The notes beneath the pieces are model-generated. The model was not told where the DNA came from and did no database searches. It saw only the letters and a list, made by a program, of their open reading frames with translations. Below, piece after piece: positions 27,508-38,280 of a stretch of DNA of 64,000 nt (position 1 is the first letter of the stretch; each line of letters opens with the position of its first letter). The stretch covers positions 248,001 to 312,000 of the forward strand of contig NZ_WMBQ01000001.1 in the NCBI RefSeq assembly GCF_009708035.1. Reading direction: 5' to 3'. A program made the position numbers and the translations under genes. The DNA is from Hyphomicrobium album (GTDB lineage: Bacteria > Pseudomonadota > Alphaproteobacteria > Rhizobiales > Hyphomicrobiaceae).

Positions 27508-28698
27508 ATGGCCAAGGCAAAATTCGAGCGGAACAAGCCGCACTGCAATATCGGCACGATCGGCCACGTCGATCACGGCAAGACGTCTCTGACGGCCGCG
27601 ATCACGAAGATTCTCGCCGAGTCCGGCAAGGCGCAGTACACCGCTTACGATCAGATCGACAAAGCCCCCGAGGAGCGTGAGCGCGGCATCACGATCTCGA
27701 CGGCGCACGTCGAGTACGAGACCGACAAGCGCCACTACGCCCACGTCGACTGCCCCGGCCACGCCGACTACGTGAAGAACATGATCACCGGCGCCGCGCA
27801 GATGGACGGCGCTATCCTCGTCGTCTCGGCTGCCGACGGTCCGATGCCGCAGACCCGCGAGCACATCCTGCTCGCCCGCCAGGTCGGCGTTCCGGCGCTC
27901 GTCGTGTTCCTCAACAAGGTCGACATGGTCGACGATGCCGAGTTGATCGAGCTCGTCGAGATGGAGGTGCGCGAGCTCCTCAGCTCCTACCAGTTCCCCG
28001 GCGACACCATTCCGATCGTCAAGGGCTCGGCCCTGATGGCGCTCGAGGACAAGAAGCCTGAGCTGGGCCGGAACGCCATCCTCGAGCTGATGAACGCGGT
28101 CGATGCGTCGATCCCGCAGCCCGAGCGCCCGATCGATCAGCCGTTCCTGATGCCGATCGAGGACGTGTTCTCGATTTCCGGCCGCGGCACCGTCGTGACC
28201 GGCCGTATCGAGCGCGGCATCGTCAAGGTCGGCGAGGAAGTCGAGATCGTCGGCATCAAGGACACGCAGAAGTCGATCGTCACCGGCGTCGAGATGTTCC
28301 GCAAGCTGCTCGACCAGGGCCAGGCCGGCGACAACGTCGGCTGCCTGCTGCGCGGCATCGACAAGGAAGCCGTGGAGCGCGGCCAGGTGCTGTGCAAGCC
28401 CGGCTCCGTCAAGCCGCACAAGAAGTTCAAGGCCGAGGCCTACATCCTCACCAAGGAAGAGGGTGGCCGCCACACGCCGTTTTTCACCAACTACCGTCCG
28501 CAGTTCTACTTCCGGACCACGGACGTGACGGGCGTCGTGACGCTGCCGGCCGGCACCGAAATGGTGATGCCCGGTGACAACGTGACGATCGACGTCGAAC
28601 TCATCACCCCGATCGCCATGGAGGAGAAGCTGCGCTTCGCCATCCGTGAAGGCGGCCGTACGGTCGGTTCGGGTGTCGTCGCCAAAATCGTCGAGTAA
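27508..28698 (+). CDS. tuf: Translation elongation factor Tu
   Basis: Delivers aminoacyl-tRNA, 396 aa. G1 [11 protein letters not shown], switch [14 protein letters not shown]3 [40 protein letters not shown]4 NKVD, plus domains II and III ending [13 protein letters not shown]. The 93-bp gap from fusA holds a small GGACCCC-aa-GGGGTCC hairpin. Only this copy is in the window. A strong terminator follows. Confidence 0.98.
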   Translation: MAKAKFERNKPHCNIGTIGHVDHGKTSLTAAITKILAESGKAQYTAYDQIDKAPEERERGITISTAHVEYETDKRHYAHVDCPGHADYVKNMITGAAQMDGAILVVSAADGPMPQTREHILLARQVGVPALVVFLNKVDMVDDAELIELVEMEVRELLSSYQFPGDTIPIVKGSALMALEDKKPELGRNAILELMNAVDASIPQPERPIDQPFLMPIEDVFSISGRGTVVTGRIERGIVKVGEEVEIVGIKDTQKSIVTGVEMFRKLLDQGQAGDNVGCLLRGIDKEAVERGQVLCKPGSVKPHKKFKAEAYILTKEEGGRHTPFFTNYRPQFYFRTTDVTGVVTLPAGTEMVMPGDNVTIDVELITPIAMEEKLRFAIREGGRTVGSGVVAKIVE

Positions 28699-28713
28699 AG
28701 GGCAAAAGCCAAG

Positions 28714-28745
28714 GAAGCGTCCGCGGGCGGGCGCTTCTTTCTTTT
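28714..28745 (+). terminator. Rho-independent terminator after tuf
   Basis: GAAGCG-T-CCG(C) pairs with (G)CGG-G-CGCTTC (28714-28737), about ten pairs including one U-G, followed directly by TTTCTTTT (28738-28745). This is one of the best intrinsic terminators in the window and it sits 16 bp after tuf and 16 bp before rpsJ. Confidence 0.75.
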
Positions 28746-28760
28746 GAAAGAGTGCGGGAC

Positions 28761-29069
28761 ATGAACGGCCAAAATATTCGCATTCGCCTCAAGGCATTCG
28801 ATCATCGAATTCTCGATGCCTCGACGCGAGAGATCGTCAACACGGCGAAGCGCACCGGCGCTGAGGTACGCGGACCCATTCCGCTGCCGACGCGCTTTGA
28901 GCGGTTCACCGTGAACCGTTCTCCGCACATCGACAAGAAGAGCCGCGATCAGTTCGAGATGCGCACTCACAAGCGTCTTCTCGACATCGTCGACCCGACT
29001 CCGCAGACGGTCGATGCACTGATGAAACTCGACTTGGCGGCAGGCGTCGACGTCGAGATCAAGCTCTAA
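28761..29069 (+). CDS. rpsJ: 30S ribosomal protein S10
   Basis: Head protein of the 30S subunit, also the NusE transcription factor. 102 aa from the ATG giving [19 protein letters not shown]; a GTG nine bases earlier is less likely. Contains [15 protein letters not shown] and [34 protein letters not shown]. First gene of the S10 cluster, only 62 bp after tuf. Confidence 0.98.
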   Translation: MNGQNIRIRLKAFDHRILDASTREIVNTAKRTGAEVRGPIPLPTRFERFTVNRSPHIDKKSRDQFEMRTHKRLLDIVDPTPQTVDALMKLDLAAGVDVEIKL

Positions 29070-29131
29070 GGGCAATTCGGGCCGGCGGTTGTCGCCAGGC
29101 GCCGAGAAATTGAGAAGGAAGGAATGCTCTC

Positions 29132-29845
29132 ATGCGTTCCGGAGTAATTGCACAGAAGGTGGGCATGACCCGCATCTTCACGGACGCTGGGGAACACATC
29201 CCGGTGACCGTGCTGAAGCTCGACAACGTGCAGGTTGTCGGTCATCGCACCAACGACAAGAACGGCTACACCGCGCTGCAGTTGGGCGCCGGTACCCGCA
29301 AGCCGTCGCGCCTCACCAAGGCCGACCGGCAGAACTTCGCGGTCGCCAAGGTCGAGCCGAAGCGCAAGCTTGTTGAGTTCCGGGTCACCCCCGAGAACCT
29401 CATCGACGTGGGCGCCCAGATCACCGCCGACCACTTCGTCCCGGGCCAGTTCGTCGACGTGACGGGCACCAACCAGGGCAAGGGCTTCCAGGGCGCAATG
29501 AAGCGCTGGAACTTCGGCGGTCTGCGCGCGACGCACGGCGTGTCGCTCAGCCACCGCAGCCACGGCTCGACCGGTCAGCGCCAGGACCCCGGCAAGGTGT
29601 TCAAGGGCAAGAAGATGGCCGGCCACATGGGCTCGGAGCGGGTGACGACGCAGAACCTCGTCGTCGTGAAAACCGACGTGGAGCGCGGCCTCGTCATGGT
29701 ACGCGGCGCGGTTCCCGGCTCGAAGGGCGGCTGGGTGCTGGTACGCGACGCCGTTCTGAAGCAACCGCACAAGGACGCCCCGCGTCCGGGCGCATTCAAG
29801 GCACGCGGCGGCGAAGCTGCCGCTGAGGCGAAGGAGCAGGCGTGA
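29132..29845 (+). CDS. rplC: 50S ribosomal protein L3
   Basis: Early 50S assembly protein, 237 aa, slightly longer than the usual ~210 because of an Ala/Glu-rich C-terminal tail ([18 protein letters not shown]). Signature region [24 protein letters not shown] and [36 protein letters not shown] precedes the ATG. Its TGA shares one base with the rplD start. Confidence 0.98.
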   Translation: MRSGVIAQKVGMTRIFTDAGEHIPVTVLKLDNVQVVGHRTNDKNGYTALQLGAGTRKPSRLTKADRQNFAVAKVEPKRKLVEFRVTPENLIDVGAQITADHFVPGQFVDVTGTNQGKGFQGAMKRWNFGGLRATHGVSLSHRSHGSTGQRQDPGKVFKGKKMAGHMGSERVTTQNLVVVKTDVERGLVMVRGAVPGSKGGWVLVRDAVLKQPHKDAPRPGAFKARGGEAAAEAKEQA

Positions 29846-30504
29846 TGAAAGCTGATGTCACCACGCTCGCGGCCGCCAAGGCCGGCACGGTCGACCTGGC
29901 CGAGGCCATCTTCGGTCTGAAGCCGCGCCCCGACCTCATTCAACGCATGGTCCGCTATCAGCTGGCCAAGCGCCGCGCCGGCACGCATCACGCCCAGGAC
30001 CGTTCGGAAGTGAACGTCACGGGCAAGAAGATGTACAAGCAGAAGGGTACCGGCGGCGCCCGTCACGGCGACAAGTCGGTGCCGCAGTGGCGCGGCGGCG
30101 GCAAGGCGTTCGGGCCCAAGCCGCGCGACCACGCCTTCGAGCTTCCCAAGAAGGTGCGCGCACTGGCGCTGCGCCACGCGCTCTCGGCCAAGCAGGCTGC
30201 CGGCGAGCTCGTCGTGCTCGACAAGGCGGAATCGAAAGAGGGCAAGACGCAGGCTCTCCGCGATCAGTTCGCCAAGCTCGAATGGACCAACGTGCTGATC
30301 ATCGACGGCGCCGAGCTCCAGACCGACTTCGTCCGCGCCGCCCGTAACCTGCCGAACATCGACGTTCTGCCGGTGCAGGGCATCAACGTGTACGACATTC
30401 TGCGCCGCCGGAAGCTGGTGCTGACCAAGGCCGCCATCGCCGCGCTCGAGGAGCGCTTCGCTGACGCCGTGAACAATCACGCCGCCGAGGGGAGCAAGTC
30501 ATGA
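29845..30504 (+). CDS. rplD: 50S ribosomal protein L4
   Basis: 23S rRNA exit-tunnel protein; in E. coli it represses its own operon. 219 aa starting at ATG 29845 (TGATG overlap with rplC; a GTG at 29842 is an alternative). Extended loop with [24 protein letters not shown]-type sequence, then [26 protein letters not shown]. No gamma-type S10 leader evidence here. Overlaps rplW by ATGA. Confidence 0.97.
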   Translation: MKADVTTLAAAKAGTVDLAEAIFGLKPRPDLIQRMVRYQLAKRRAGTHHAQDRSEVNVTGKKMYKQKGTGGARHGDKSVPQWRGGGKAFGPKPRDHAFELPKKVRALALRHALSAKQAAGELVVLDKAESKEGKTQALRDQFAKLEWTNVLIIDGAELQTDFVRAARNLPNIDVLPVQGINVYDILRRRKLVLTKAAIAALEERFADAVNNHAAEGSKS

Positions 30505-30797
30505 GCAAGCACCACAGCGCCTATGACGTCATCGTCTCGCCGGTCATCACCGAGAAGTCGACGCTCGTCTCGGAAGCCAACCAGGTGATCTTCAACGTCT
30601 CGCCCCGCGCGACGAAGGCGGAGATCAAGGCCGCCATCGAGAGCCTGTTCAAGGTGAAGGTGAAGGCCGTGAATACGCTCGTCCGCAAGGGCAAGCTCAA
30701 GACGTTCCGTGGCCATCGTGCCCTGCAGAGCGACGCCAAGAAGGCGATCGTGACGCTGGTCGAGGGTCACCACATCGACATTGCGACGGGCCTCTAA
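30501..30797 (+). CDS. rplW: 50S ribosomal protein L23
   Basis: Exit-site protein that docks SRP and trigger factor. 98 aa; [14 protein letters not shown] and [22 protein letters not shown] are typical. Starts within the rplD stop (4-base ATGA overlap), so translationally coupled. Confidence 0.98.
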   Translation: MSKHHSAYDVIVSPVITEKSTLVSEANQVIFNVSPRATKAEIKAAIESLFKVKVKAVNTLVRKGKLKTFRGHRALQSDAKKAIVTLVEGHHIDIATGL

Positions 30798-30821
30798 GGA
30801 TACGGACCGCAGGTAACGACC

Positions 30822-31646
30822 ATGGCACTGAAGACATTCCGCCCAACGACCCCCAGCCTGCGCCAATTGGTGCTGGTGGATCGCTCGCAGCTCTGGAAGG
30901 GCGCGCCGATCAAGGTTCTCGTCGAGGGCAAGTCGAAGACCGGCGGCCGTAACAACGACGGCCGTATCACGATGCGCCACATCGGCGGCGGCGCCAAACG
31001 GTCGTACCGCATGGTCGACTTCCGCCGTCGCAAGTTCGACGCGCCCGCCAAGGTCGAGCGGATCGAGTACGATCCCAATCGCACCGCCTTCATCGCGCTG
31101 ATCAAGTACCAGGACGGCGAGCTTGCCTACATCCTGGCGCCGCAGCGTCTTGCTGTCGGTGACCAGGTCGTCTCCGGCGAGAAGGTCGACGTCAAGCCCG
31201 GCAACGCCATGCCGCTGGCCGGCATGCCGATCGGCACCATCGTGCACAACGTCGAGCTGAAACCGGGCCGCGGCGGCCAGATCGCGCGTTCCGCCGGCGC
31301 CTTCGTGCAGCTCGTCGGCCGCGACAGCGGCTGGGCCGTGCTGAAGCTGAATTCCGGCGAGACGCGCCGCGTGCGCGCCGAGTGCATGGCGACCATCGGC
31401 GCCGTGTCGAACCCCGACCATTCGAACGAAGTGACGGCCAAGGCCGGCCGGACACGCTGGAAGGGCACTCGCCCGACCGTGCGCTCCATCACCATGAACC
31501 CGATCGACCACCCGAACGGTGGCCGCACCAACGGCGGCAAGCACTGGGCGACCCCGTGGGGCAAGCCGACCAAGGGCTACAAGACGCGCAAGAACAAGTC
31601 GACCGACAAGTACATCATTCGCAGCCGTGCGGCGAAGAAGAAGTAG
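30822..31646 (+). CDS. rplB: 50S ribosomal protein L2
   Basis: Peptidyl-transferase-centre protein, 274 aa. Shows [35 protein letters not shown], and the C-terminal catalytic-centre loop region [32 protein letters not shown] with its conserved histidine (DHPNGG). Confidence 0.98.
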   Translation: MALKTFRPTTPSLRQLVLVDRSQLWKGAPIKVLVEGKSKTGGRNNDGRITMRHIGGGAKRSYRMVDFRRRKFDAPAKVERIEYDPNRTAFIALIKYQDGELAYILAPQRLAVGDQVVSGEKVDVKPGNAMPLAGMPIGTIVHNVELKPGRGGQIARSAGAFVQLVGRDSGWAVLKLNSGETRRVRAECMATIGAVSNPDHSNEVTAKAGRTRWKGTRPTVRSITMNPIDHPNGGRTNGGKHWATPWGKPTKGYKTRKNKSTDKYIIRSRAAKKK

Positions 31647-31670
31647 CCGGCGGCTACGAGGAGACAGGTT

Positions 31671-31952
31671 ATGACACGTGCAGTTTGGAAAGGTCCGTTC
31701 GTCGACGGCTACCTCCTCAAGAAGGCGGAGAAGGTGCGCTCGTCGGGCCGTAGCGAGATCATCAAGATGTGGAGCCGCCGCTCGACGATCCTGCCGCAGT
31801 TCGTCGGTCTGACGTTCGGCGTGCACAACGGGCACAAGCACGTTCCGGTCGCGGTGACCGAGGACATGATCGGGCACAAGTTCGGCGAGTTCGCTCCCAC
31901 CCGCATGTTCCACGGTCACGGCGGCGACAAGAAAGCCACTAAGGGCAGATAA
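31671..31952 (+). CDS. rpsS: 30S ribosomal protein S19
   Basis: 30S head protein, 93 aa. [49 protein letters not shown] and [16 protein letters not shown] cover the full family. 24 bp after rplB, with GAGGAGA upstream. Confidence 0.98.
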   Translation: MTRAVWKGPFVDGYLLKKAEKVRSSGRSEIIKMWSRRSTILPQFVGLTFGVHNGHKHVPVAVTEDMIGHKFGEFAPTRMFHGHGGDKKATKGR

Positions 31953-31970
31953 GGCGAAGGCGGAAGTACT

Positions 31971-32486
31971 ATGGGCAAGCCCAAACGCGAGCGCAGCCTC
32001 TCCGACAGCGAGGCGCAGGCCGTGGCAAGAAACCTCCGGGTTTCTCCGCGCAAGCTGAACCTTGTCGCCGGTCTGATCCGCGGCAAGCCGGTTGATGCGG
32101 CGATCGCCGATCTCGAGTTCTCGCGCAAGCGCATCGCGCAGGACGTGAAGAAGTGCGTGATGTCGGCCGTTGCCAATGCCGAGAACAACCACGGCCTCGA
32201 CGTCAACGAGCTCGTCGTCTCGGAGGCGTTCGTCGGCAAGAATTTGATCATGCGCCGCTTCGCGGCCCGCGGTCGCGGCCGCGCCTCATCGATCACCAAG
32301 CCGTTCTCGCAGATCACCGTCATCGTTCGCCAGAAGGCGGAAGAAGAGGGTGAGAAGCCAGCGAGGAAGAAGTCGAAGGCAGCCGGCAAGCCCGCCGCCA
32401 AGGAAGCCAAGGGCGGCGCCAAGAAACCGGCTGCAGCAGCCAAGAAGAGCGGCAAGGCCAAGCCGGCCGCGAAGGAGACCGCATAA
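31971..32486 (+). CDS. rplV: 50S ribosomal protein L22 with basic C-terminal tail
   Basis: Tunnel protein, 171 aa versus about 110-130 in most bacteria. The core (about 1-126) is normal: [67 protein letters not shown]. Residues 127-171 are a Lys/Ala/Pro tail of the [14 protein letters not shown] type that resembles histone-like tails. Its last base is the A of the rpsC start (TAATG). Confidence 0.97.
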   Translation: MGKPKRERSLSDSEAQAVARNLRVSPRKLNLVAGLIRGKPVDAAIADLEFSRKRIAQDVKKCVMSAVANAENNHGLDVNELVVSEAFVGKNLIMRRFAARGRGRASSITKPFSQITVIVRQKAEEEGEKPARKKSKAAGKPAAKEAKGGAKKPAAAAKKSGKAKPAAKETA

Positions 32487-33298
32487 TGGGTCAGAAGGTC
32501 AATCCGATCGGCCTGCGCGTCGGCGTCAACCGCACCTGGGACAGCCGCTGGTTCGCTGGCCGCGGCGAGTACGGCCGGTTGCTGCACGAAGACATGCGCA
32601 TGCGTGATCACATCATGCAGCAGCGCCGCCAGGCGGGCATCTCCAAGGTCGTCATCGAGCGCCCGCACAAGAAGTGCCGCGTCACCGTGCACACGGCGCG
32701 CCCGGGCGTCCTGATCGGCAAGAAGGGCGCCGACATCGAGAAGCTGCGCGGCCAGCTCGCCCGCTTCACGAGCTCGGAAGTGCATCTCAACATCGTCGAG
32801 ATCCGCAAGCCGGAGATCGACGCTGCGCTGGTCGCCGAGACCATCGCTCAACAGCTCGAGCGCCGCGTCGCTTTCCGCCGCGCCATGAAGCGCTCGGTGC
32901 AGTCGGCGCTCCGCCTCGGTGCACTCGGCATTCGTATCAACGTCGCCGGCCGCCTCGGCGGCGCGGAGATCGCCCGCACGGAGTGGTACCGCGAGGGCCG
33001 CGTGCCGCTGCACACGCTGCGCGCCGATATCGATTTCGGCTACGGCATTGCCAAGACGGCCTACGGCATCATCGGCATCAAGGTTTGGATCTTCAAGGGC
33101 GAGATCATGGAGCACGACCCCATGGCCTCGGAGAAGAAGAACACCGAGCTGCAGGAGACCGGCGGCGGACGTCCGCGGCGTGACGGCGACCGCGATCGCG
33201 GTGACCGTGGCGATCGCGGAGGCGATCGTGGCCGTGAGCGCCGAGAGGCAGCGGCTGCCGCCGCGGCACCGGCCGGCGACGGCGCGGAAAAGGCTTAA
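32486..33298 (+). CDS. rpsC: 30S ribosomal protein S3 with Arg/Asp/Gly-rich C-terminal tail
   Basis: mRNA-entry protein, 270 aa. The KH domain ([25 protein letters not shown]) and C-terminal S3 domain ([33 protein letters not shown]) are normal. After about residue 225 an [20 protein letters not shown] low-complexity tail and Ala-rich end are added. One-base overlap with rplV. Confidence 0.97.
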   Translation: MGQKVNPIGLRVGVNRTWDSRWFAGRGEYGRLLHEDMRMRDHIMQQRRQAGISKVVIERPHKKCRVTVHTARPGVLIGKKGADIEKLRGQLARFTSSEVHLNIVEIRKPEIDAALVAETIAQQLERRVAFRRAMKRSVQSALRLGALGIRINVAGRLGGAEIARTEWYREGRVPLHTLRADIDFGYGIAKTAYGIIGIKVWIFKGEIMEHDPMASEKKNTELQETGGGRPRRDGDRDRGDRGDRGGDRGRERREAAAAAAAPAGDGAEKA

Positions 33299-33331
33299 GC
33301 CAGCGCGATGCGCTGACAAGGACGGAAAGTT

Positions 33332-33742
33332 ATGCTGCAGCCCAAAAAGACGAAATTCCGCAAGACCTTCAAGGGTCGCATCCATGGCGCGGCCAAGGGT
33401 GGCACGGACCTCAACTTCGGCTCGCACGGACTGAAGGCGGTCGAGCCCGAGCGGGTCACCGCGCGCCAGATCGAAGCGGCCCGCCGCGCCATCACGCGGC
33501 ACATGAAGCGCGCCGGACGCGTGTGGATCCGCATCTTTCCCGATGTGCCGGTGACGAAGAAGCCGGCCGAAGTCCGCATGGGCTCCGGCAAGGGCTCGAT
33601 CGAGTACTGGTGCGCGAGGGTCAAGCCGGGCCGCATCATGTTCGAACTGGACGGCGTGCCGGATGCGCTGGCACGCGAGGCATTGGTACTCGGGGCGGCG
33701 AAGCTGCCGATCAAGACGCGTATCGTGACGCGAGTTGGCTGA
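33332..33742 (+). CDS. rplP: 50S ribosomal protein L16
   Basis: A-site region protein, 136 aa, standard. [72 protein letters not shown] are diagnostic. GGAAAG before the ATG. Confidence 0.98.
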   Translation: MLQPKKTKFRKTFKGRIHGAAKGGTDLNFGSHGLKAVEPERVTARQIEAARRAITRHMKRAGRVWIRIFPDVPVTKKPAEVRMGSGKGSIEYWCARVKPGRIMFELDGVPDALAREALVLGAAKLPIKTRIVTRVG

Positions 33743-33772
33743 GCTTAAAGGATTGGACGAGGAATTAAGGCG

Positions 33773-33988
33773 ATGAAGGCGGACGGGTTTCGAGACATGA
33801 CTCTCGACCAGCTGGATGACCAGCTGCAGAAGCTCAAGAAGGAGCAGTTCAACCTGCGCTTCCAGCGGGCTTCCGGCCAGCTTGAGAACACCTCGCGCGT
33901 GCGCAGCGTACGCCGTGACATCGCTCGCTTGCTGACCGTTGCGCGCTCCAAGCGCGCTGGCGGTGGCAAGAGCGCAGCGAAGGAGTAA
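33773..33988 (+). CDS. rpmC: 50S ribosomal protein L29
   Basis: Exit-site helical-hairpin protein, 71 aa. [49 protein letters not shown] is the complete family; a short GGGKSAAKE tail follows. GAGGAA upstream. Confidence 0.97.
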   Translation: MKADGFRDMTLDQLDDQLQKLKKEQFNLRFQRASGQLENTSRVRSVRRDIARLLTVARSKRAGGGKSAAKE

Positions 33989-33993
33989 TTCGA

Positions 33994-34230
33994 ATGCCGA
34001 AACGCGTACTGCAGGGCGTGGTCGTCTCCGACAAGAACGACAAGACGGTGGTGGTCGAGGTGGAGCGTCGTTACACGCATCCGCTGTTCAAGAAGACCGT
34101 TCGCCGTACGAAGAAGTACCACGCACACGACGAGAAGAACGTGTTCAAGATCGGCGATCGGGTAGAGATCGTCGAGAGCGCGCCGATCTCGAAGAACAAG
34201 CGCTGGGTGGTCTTGACCGAGGCCGGTTGA
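33994..34230 (+). CDS. rpsQ: 30S ribosomal protein S17
   Basis: OB-fold 16S rRNA-binding protein, 78 aa. [46 protein letters not shown] is typical. Five bp after rpmC. The 79-bp gap to rplN contains GGGC-gaaa-GCCC and CCGCCC-ca-GGGCGG mini-hairpins. Confidence 0.97.
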   Translation: MPKRVLQGVVVSDKNDKTVVVEVERRYTHPLFKKTVRRTKKYHAHDEKNVFKIGDRVEIVESAPISKNKRWVVLTEAG

Positions 34231-34309
34231 GACCGACGCAGAATGTAGGGCGAAAGCCCGCCGAGGATGAAGGTCCGCCCCAGGGCGGAAGTTGGAAAGG
34301 ACCAGCGCG

Positions 34310-34678
34310 ATGATCCAGATGGAGACGAATCTCGACGTCGCTGACAATTCGGGCGCGCGCCGCGTTCAGTGCATCAAAGTGCTGGGCGGCTCGAAGCGCA
34401 AGTACGCGACTGTGGGCGACGTGATCGTCGTCTCGGTCAAGGAAGCTATTCCGAAGGGTCGCGTCAAAAAGGGCCAGGTGATGAAGGCCGTCGTCGTGCG
34501 CACCGCCAAGGGCGTGCGCCGTCCCGACGGCTCGCTGATCCGCTTCGACCGCAACGCCGCGGTGCTGATCAACGCCCAGGGCGAGCCGGTCGGCACCCGT
34601 ATCTTCGGACCTGTCACGCGCGAGTTGAGAGCCAAGAACCACATGAAGATCGTATCGCTCGCTCCGGAGGTGCTGTGA
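34310..34678 (+). CDS. rplN: 50S ribosomal protein L14
   Basis: Intersubunit-bridge protein, 122 aa, exactly the family length from the ATG giving [41 protein letters not shown] lies upstream; an in-frame extension of six residues is not supported. Shares one base with rplX (TGATG). Confidence 0.98.
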   Translation: MIQMETNLDVADNSGARRVQCIKVLGGSKRKYATVGDVIVVSVKEAIPKGRVKKGQVMKAVVVRTAKGVRRPDGSLIRFDRNAAVLINAQGEPVGTRIFGPVTRELRAKNHMKIVSLAPEVL

Positions 34679-35004
34679 TGGCATCGCTCAAGATCAAGAA
34701 GGGCGACCACGTCATCGTGATCGCCGGCCGCGACAAGGGCAAGCACGGCGAAGTCGTCGAGATGCTCCCCAAGGAGGAGCGCGCCATCGTGCGTGGCGTC
34801 AACGTCGTGCGCCGCCACCAGAAGCAGACCGCTGCCCAGGAAGGCGGCATCATTTCCAAGGAAGCGCCGATCCACATTTCCAACCTGGCGCTCGAGGATC
34901 CGAAGGACGGCAAGCCGACCCGCATCGGCTTCAAGTTCCTCGACGGCGGCAAGAAGGTTCGCTTCGCCAAGCGCTCGGGCGAAGTCATTCCGGAGAGACA
35001 GTGA
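34678..35004 (+). CDS. rplX: 50S ribosomal protein L24
   Basis: Assembly-initiator protein, 108 aa. KOW motif [27 protein letters not shown], then [13 protein letters not shown] and [18 protein letters not shown]. Translationally coupled to rplN by a one-base overlap. Confidence 0.98.
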   Translation: MASLKIKKGDHVIVIAGRDKGKHGEVVEMLPKEERAIVRGVNVVRRHQKQTAAQEGGIISKEAPIHISNLALEDPKDGKPTRIGFKFLDGGKKVRFAKRSGEVIPERQ

Positions 35005-35007
35005 GCC

Positions 35008-35700
35008 ATGGCTGACAAAGAGAAACCGGCGAAGGCCGCTGGCGCCCCCAAGGACGGCGCGCCGCAGAAGGCCAAGGCCCCCAAGGCCCCCAAGGGTGAC
35101 AAGAAGGCGGCGGCTTCCAAGGAGCCGCGTGCGCCAGCTGCGCCGCGCCCGAAGGACTACAAGCCGCGTATGAAGTCGCACTACGAGAAGGTGGTGCGCG
35201 ACGCCATGCAGAAGAAGTTCGAATACGCGAACAACATGCAGGTGCCGAGGATCGAGAAGATCGTCCTCAACATGGGCGTCGGCGAGGCCGTCAACGACCG
35301 CAAGAAGGTGGAGAGCGCCGCCGGCGATCTCGCCCTCATCGCCGGTCAGCGGCCCGTGCAGACCCGCTCGCGCAAGGCCATCGCCACCTACAAGCTGCGC
35401 GAAGGCATGCCGATCGGCGCCAAGGTCACCCTGCGCGGCGACCGCATGTACGAATTCATCGACCGCTTCGTCACCATCGCGCTGCCGCGCGTGAAGGACT
35501 TCCGCGGTCTGAACCCGAAGAGCTTCGACGGCCGCGGCAACTACGCCTGCGGTTTGAAGGAGCACATCGTGTTCCCCGAGATCGACTACGACAAGGTCGA
35601 CCAGATCTGGGGCATGGACATCATCGTGTGTACGTCGGCGCAATCCGACGATGAAGCGCGTGAACTGCTGCGCGGCTTCAATTTCCCGTTCCGCAGCTAG
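35008..35700 (+). CDS. rplE: 50S ribosomal protein L5 with N-terminal Lys/Ala/Pro extension
   Basis: 5S rRNA-binding protein, 230 aa versus about 180 usual. The core starts near residue 48 ([23 protein letters not shown]) and includes [46 protein letters not shown] and [17 protein letters not shown]. Residues 1-47 are a low-complexity stretch ([20 protein letters not shown]). Three bp after rplX. Confidence 0.97.
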   Translation: MADKEKPAKAAGAPKDGAPQKAKAPKAPKGDKKAAASKEPRAPAAPRPKDYKPRMKSHYEKVVRDAMQKKFEYANNMQVPRIEKIVLNMGVGEAVNDRKKVESAAGDLALIAGQRPVQTRSRKAIATYKLREGMPIGAKVTLRGDRMYEFIDRFVTIALPRVKDFRGLNPKSFDGRGNYACGLKEHIVFPEIDYDKVDQIWGMDIIVCTSAQSDDEARELLRGFNFPFRS

Positions 35701-35741
35701 AGGACCTCGGGATCAGCCCGAAAGGCCTTTGGAGGATTTAA

Positions 35742-36047
35742 ATGGCTAAGACGAGTTCGGTAGAGAAGAACAACATGCGGCGGCGTCTCTCGGCCCAGAA
35801 GGCCGAGAAGCGCAAGCGCCTGAAGGCGATCGCCAGCGACCTGAAGCGTCCGGCGGAAGAGCGTTTTGCCGCCCGCATCAAGCTGGCCGAGATGCCGCGC
35901 AATTCTTCGCCGGTGCGTATCCGCAATCGCTGCGAGCTCACGGGCCGCGCGCGCGGCTACTACCGCAAGCTCAGAATGTGCCGCAACCAGCTTCGCGATC
36001 TGGCGAGCCAGGGCCTGATCCCCGGCATGACCAAGTCGAGCTGGTAA
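35742..36047 (+). CDS. rpsN: 30S ribosomal protein S14 (zinc-free type)
   Basis: 101 aa form. [26 protein letters not shown] and [40 protein letters not shown]. It lacks the paired CxxC zinc motif of the short S14 form. GGAGG upstream. Confidence 0.97.
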   Translation: MAKTSSVEKNNMRRRLSAQKAEKRKRLKAIASDLKRPAEERFAARIKLAEMPRNSSPVRIRNRCELTGRARGYYRKLRMCRNQLRDLASQGLIPGMTKSSW

Positions 36048-36060
36048 GGGAGCAGAACGA

Positions 36061-36459
36061 ATGTCGATAAACGATCCCTTGGGCGACATGCTGACCCGCA
36101 TCCGCAATGCGCAGATGCGTCGCCGGCCGAAAGTCGTCACTCCGGCTTCCAATATCCGTGCCCGCGTCCTCGACGTGCTCGAGGAGGAAGGCTACATTCG
36201 CGGCTACTCGCGCGTCGAACAGAAGGGCGCCCTGCCGACCTTCGAGATCGAGCTCAAGTACTACAACGGGCAGCCCGCGATCCGCGAGATCAAGCGAGTG
36301 TCGACGCCGGGCCGGCGTGTGTACTCGCCGGTTCGCGACCTGCCTACCGTCGCCAACGGTCTCGGTGTCGCGATCCTTTCGACGCCGAAGGGCGTGATGT
36401 CCGACTCGAAGGCGCGCGAGCAAAACGTGGGCGGAGAGATCCTCTGCAACATCTTCTAA
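36061..36459 (+). CDS. rpsH: 30S ribosomal protein S8
   Basis: Central-domain 16S rRNA binder, 132 aa, and the spc-operon repressor in E. coli. [39 protein letters not shown] and the C-terminal [26 protein letters not shown] are typical. 13 bp after rpsN. Confidence 0.97.
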   Translation: MSINDPLGDMLTRIRNAQMRRRPKVVTPASNIRARVLDVLEEEGYIRGYSRVEQKGALPTFEIELKYYNGQPAIREIKRVSTPGRRVYSPVRDLPTVANGLGVAILSTPKGVMSDSKAREQNVGGEILCNIF

Positions 36460-36509
36460 TCTGCTGCCCGCGCTAAGCGGGCGGTAGGCAACAGGGTTTT
36501 GAAACGACC

Positions 36510-37052
36510 ATGTCACGTATCGGCAAAAGAGCAGTCCCGGTCCCGTCTAACGTGACGGCGACGGTCAGTGGGCGCGAAGTCAAGGTCAAGGGACCGAAGG
36601 GAGAGCTCTCCTTCACGGTTCCCGAGGAGATCAAGGTCGAGAAGACGGCTGACGGTATCGAAGTCACGCCGCTCGAGGAGACCAAGATGGCGCGGTCCAT
36701 GTGGGGCATGTCGCGCACGATGGTCTCCAACCTGATCAACGGCGTGACCAACGGCTACTCGCGCACGCTGGAGATCCAGGGCATCGGCTTCCGTGCCGCC
36801 ATGAAGGGCAAGGACCAGCTGCAGCTCAACATCGGCTTCAGCCACGACGTCGTTCACACGATCCCGTCCGGGGTCGACGTGAAGGTGTCGGGGGCCAAGC
36901 AGGAAATCATCACCGTCTCCGGGATCGATGCACAACTCGTCGGTCAGGTGGCAGCCAACATTCGCGCCTCGCGGCCGCCGGAGCCCTACCAGGGCAAAGG
37001 CATCCGCTATCAGGGCGAGTACATCTTCCGCAAGGAAGGCAAGAAGAAGTAA
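36510..37052 (+). CDS. rplF: 50S ribosomal protein L6
   Basis: 180 aa, normal. SRIGKRAVPVPSNVTATVSGREVKVKGPKGELS at the start, WGMSRTMVSNLINGVTNGYSRTLEIQGIGFRA in the middle, and the conserved PEPYQGKGIRYQGEYIFRKEGKKK end. Confidence 0.98.
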   Translation: MSRIGKRAVPVPSNVTATVSGREVKVKGPKGELSFTVPEEIKVEKTADGIEVTPLEETKMARSMWGMSRTMVSNLINGVTNGYSRTLEIQGIGFRAAMKGKDQLQLNIGFSHDVVHTIPSGVDVKVSGAKQEIITVSGIDAQLVGQVAANIRASRPPEPYQGKGIRYQGEYIFRKEGKKK

Positions 37053-37064
37053 GGACGCCGGGCT

Positions 37065-37433
37065 ATGTCTATCACTGTGCTCAACAAACTGTACGACCGG
37101 CGCAAGGCTCGCGTCCGGCGCACGCTGAAGGCGAACGCGACGGACCGTCCGCGGCTGTCGGTGCACCGCTCGTCGAAGCACATCTACGTGCAGGTGATCG
37201 ACGATGCTGCCGGCAAGACGGTCGCCGCCGCCTCGACGCTCGAGAAGGATCTCAAGTCGGCGCTGAAGACCGGCGCCGACAAGGCCGCAGCGGCAGCGGT
37301 AGGCAAGCTCATCGCCGAGCGCGCCATCAAGGCCGGCGTCAAGGACGTCGTCTTCGATCGCGGAGGCTACATCTACCACGGCCGCGTCAAGGCGCTGGCC
37401 GATGCCGCGCGTGAAGGCGGCCTGAACTTTTAA
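37065..37433 (+). CDS. rplR: 50S ribosomal protein L18
   Basis: 5S rRNA-binding protein, 122 aa. [36 protein letters not shown] and the end [28 protein letters not shown] are diagnostic. 12 bp after rplF. Confidence 0.98.
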   Translation: MSITVLNKLYDRRKARVRRTLKANATDRPRLSVHRSSKHIYVQVIDDAAGKTVAAASTLEKDLKSALKTGADKAAAAAVGKLIAERAIKAGVKDVVFDRGGYIYHGRVKALADAAREGGLNF

Positions 37434-37448
37434 GAAGAGGATTGCAAC

Positions 37449-38024
37449 GTGGCACGTCCCCAAGGAAGAGACCGCGGTCGCGATCGCGAAGAGCGTGATA
37501 GCGAGTTCACCGAGAAGCTCGTTCACATCAACCGCGTCGCCAAGGTGGTGAAGGGCGGTAAGCGCTTCGGCTTCGCCGCGCTCGTCGTCGTGGGCGACCT
37601 CAAGGGCCGCGTCGGCTTCGGTCACGGCAAGGCGCGCGAGGTTCCCGAGGCGATCCGCAAGGCGACGGAAGCGGCCAAGCGCTCGCTCCTGCGCGTGCCG
37701 CTGCGCGATGCGCGCACGCTGCACCACGACAGCGAAGGCCGTCACGGCGCCGGCAAGGTGGTGCTGCGCTCGGCTCCCGCCGGTACCGGCATCATCGCCG
37801 GCGGCGCCATGCGCGCCGTGTTCGAGATGCTGGGCGTGCACGACGTCGTTGCCAAGTCGCTCGGCTCGACCAACCCCTACAACGTCGTCCGCGCGACCTT
37901 CGATGCCCTGAAGCATCAGGAGAATCCGCGCGGCGTCGCGGCTCGCCGCAACAAGAAGGTGAGCGAGATCGTCTCGCGCCGCCGTGACGGCTCGGTTGCC
38001 GGCGAGACTGTTGCCGAGGCGTGA
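37449..38024 (+). CDS. rpsE: 30S ribosomal protein S5
   Basis: Fidelity protein, 191 aa. The S5 domain [48 protein letters not shown] and C-terminal [33 protein letters not shown] short Arg/Asp N-terminus and a ~25-residue C-terminal extension are present. GTG is not used; ATG-like start region is GTG-free apart from the first codon, read as GTG at 37449. Confidence 0.95.
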   Translation: MARPQGRDRGRDREERDSEFTEKLVHINRVAKVVKGGKRFGFAALVVVGDLKGRVGFGHGKAREVPEAIRKATEAAKRSLLRVPLRDARTLHHDSEGRHGAGKVVLRSAPAGTGIIAGGAMRAVFEMLGVHDVVAKSLGSTNPYNVVRATFDALKHQENPRGVAARRNKKVSEIVSRRRDGSVAGETVAEA

Positions 38025-38062
38025 TCTGACGTCCGGACCGAATACCCAAGGAACGAAGTGAC

Positions 38063-38266
38063 ATGGCCAAGAAGACCATCACCGTTGAGCAGATCGCCAG
38101 TGCCAACCGGCGGCCTGCCATCCAGACCCAGACGTTGCGTGGCCTTGGCCTCGATAAGCTGCATCGCACGCGCAGGCTGGAGGACACTCCGGCCATTCGC
38201 GGCATGATCAACTCTATCCCCCACCTGGTGCGCATCGTCGACGTACCGGCGGCGAAGAAATCTTAA
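38063..38266 (+). CDS. rpmD: 50S ribosomal protein L30
   Basis: 67 aa. [55 protein letters not shown] is the complete small L30 fold. Between rpsE and rplO as in other bacteria. Confidence 0.97.
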   Translation: MAKKTITVEQIASANRRPAIQTQTLRGLGLDKLHRTRRLEDTPAIRGMINSIPHLVRIVDVPAAKKS

Positions 38267-38280
38267 GGAGCTAGGGTCCG

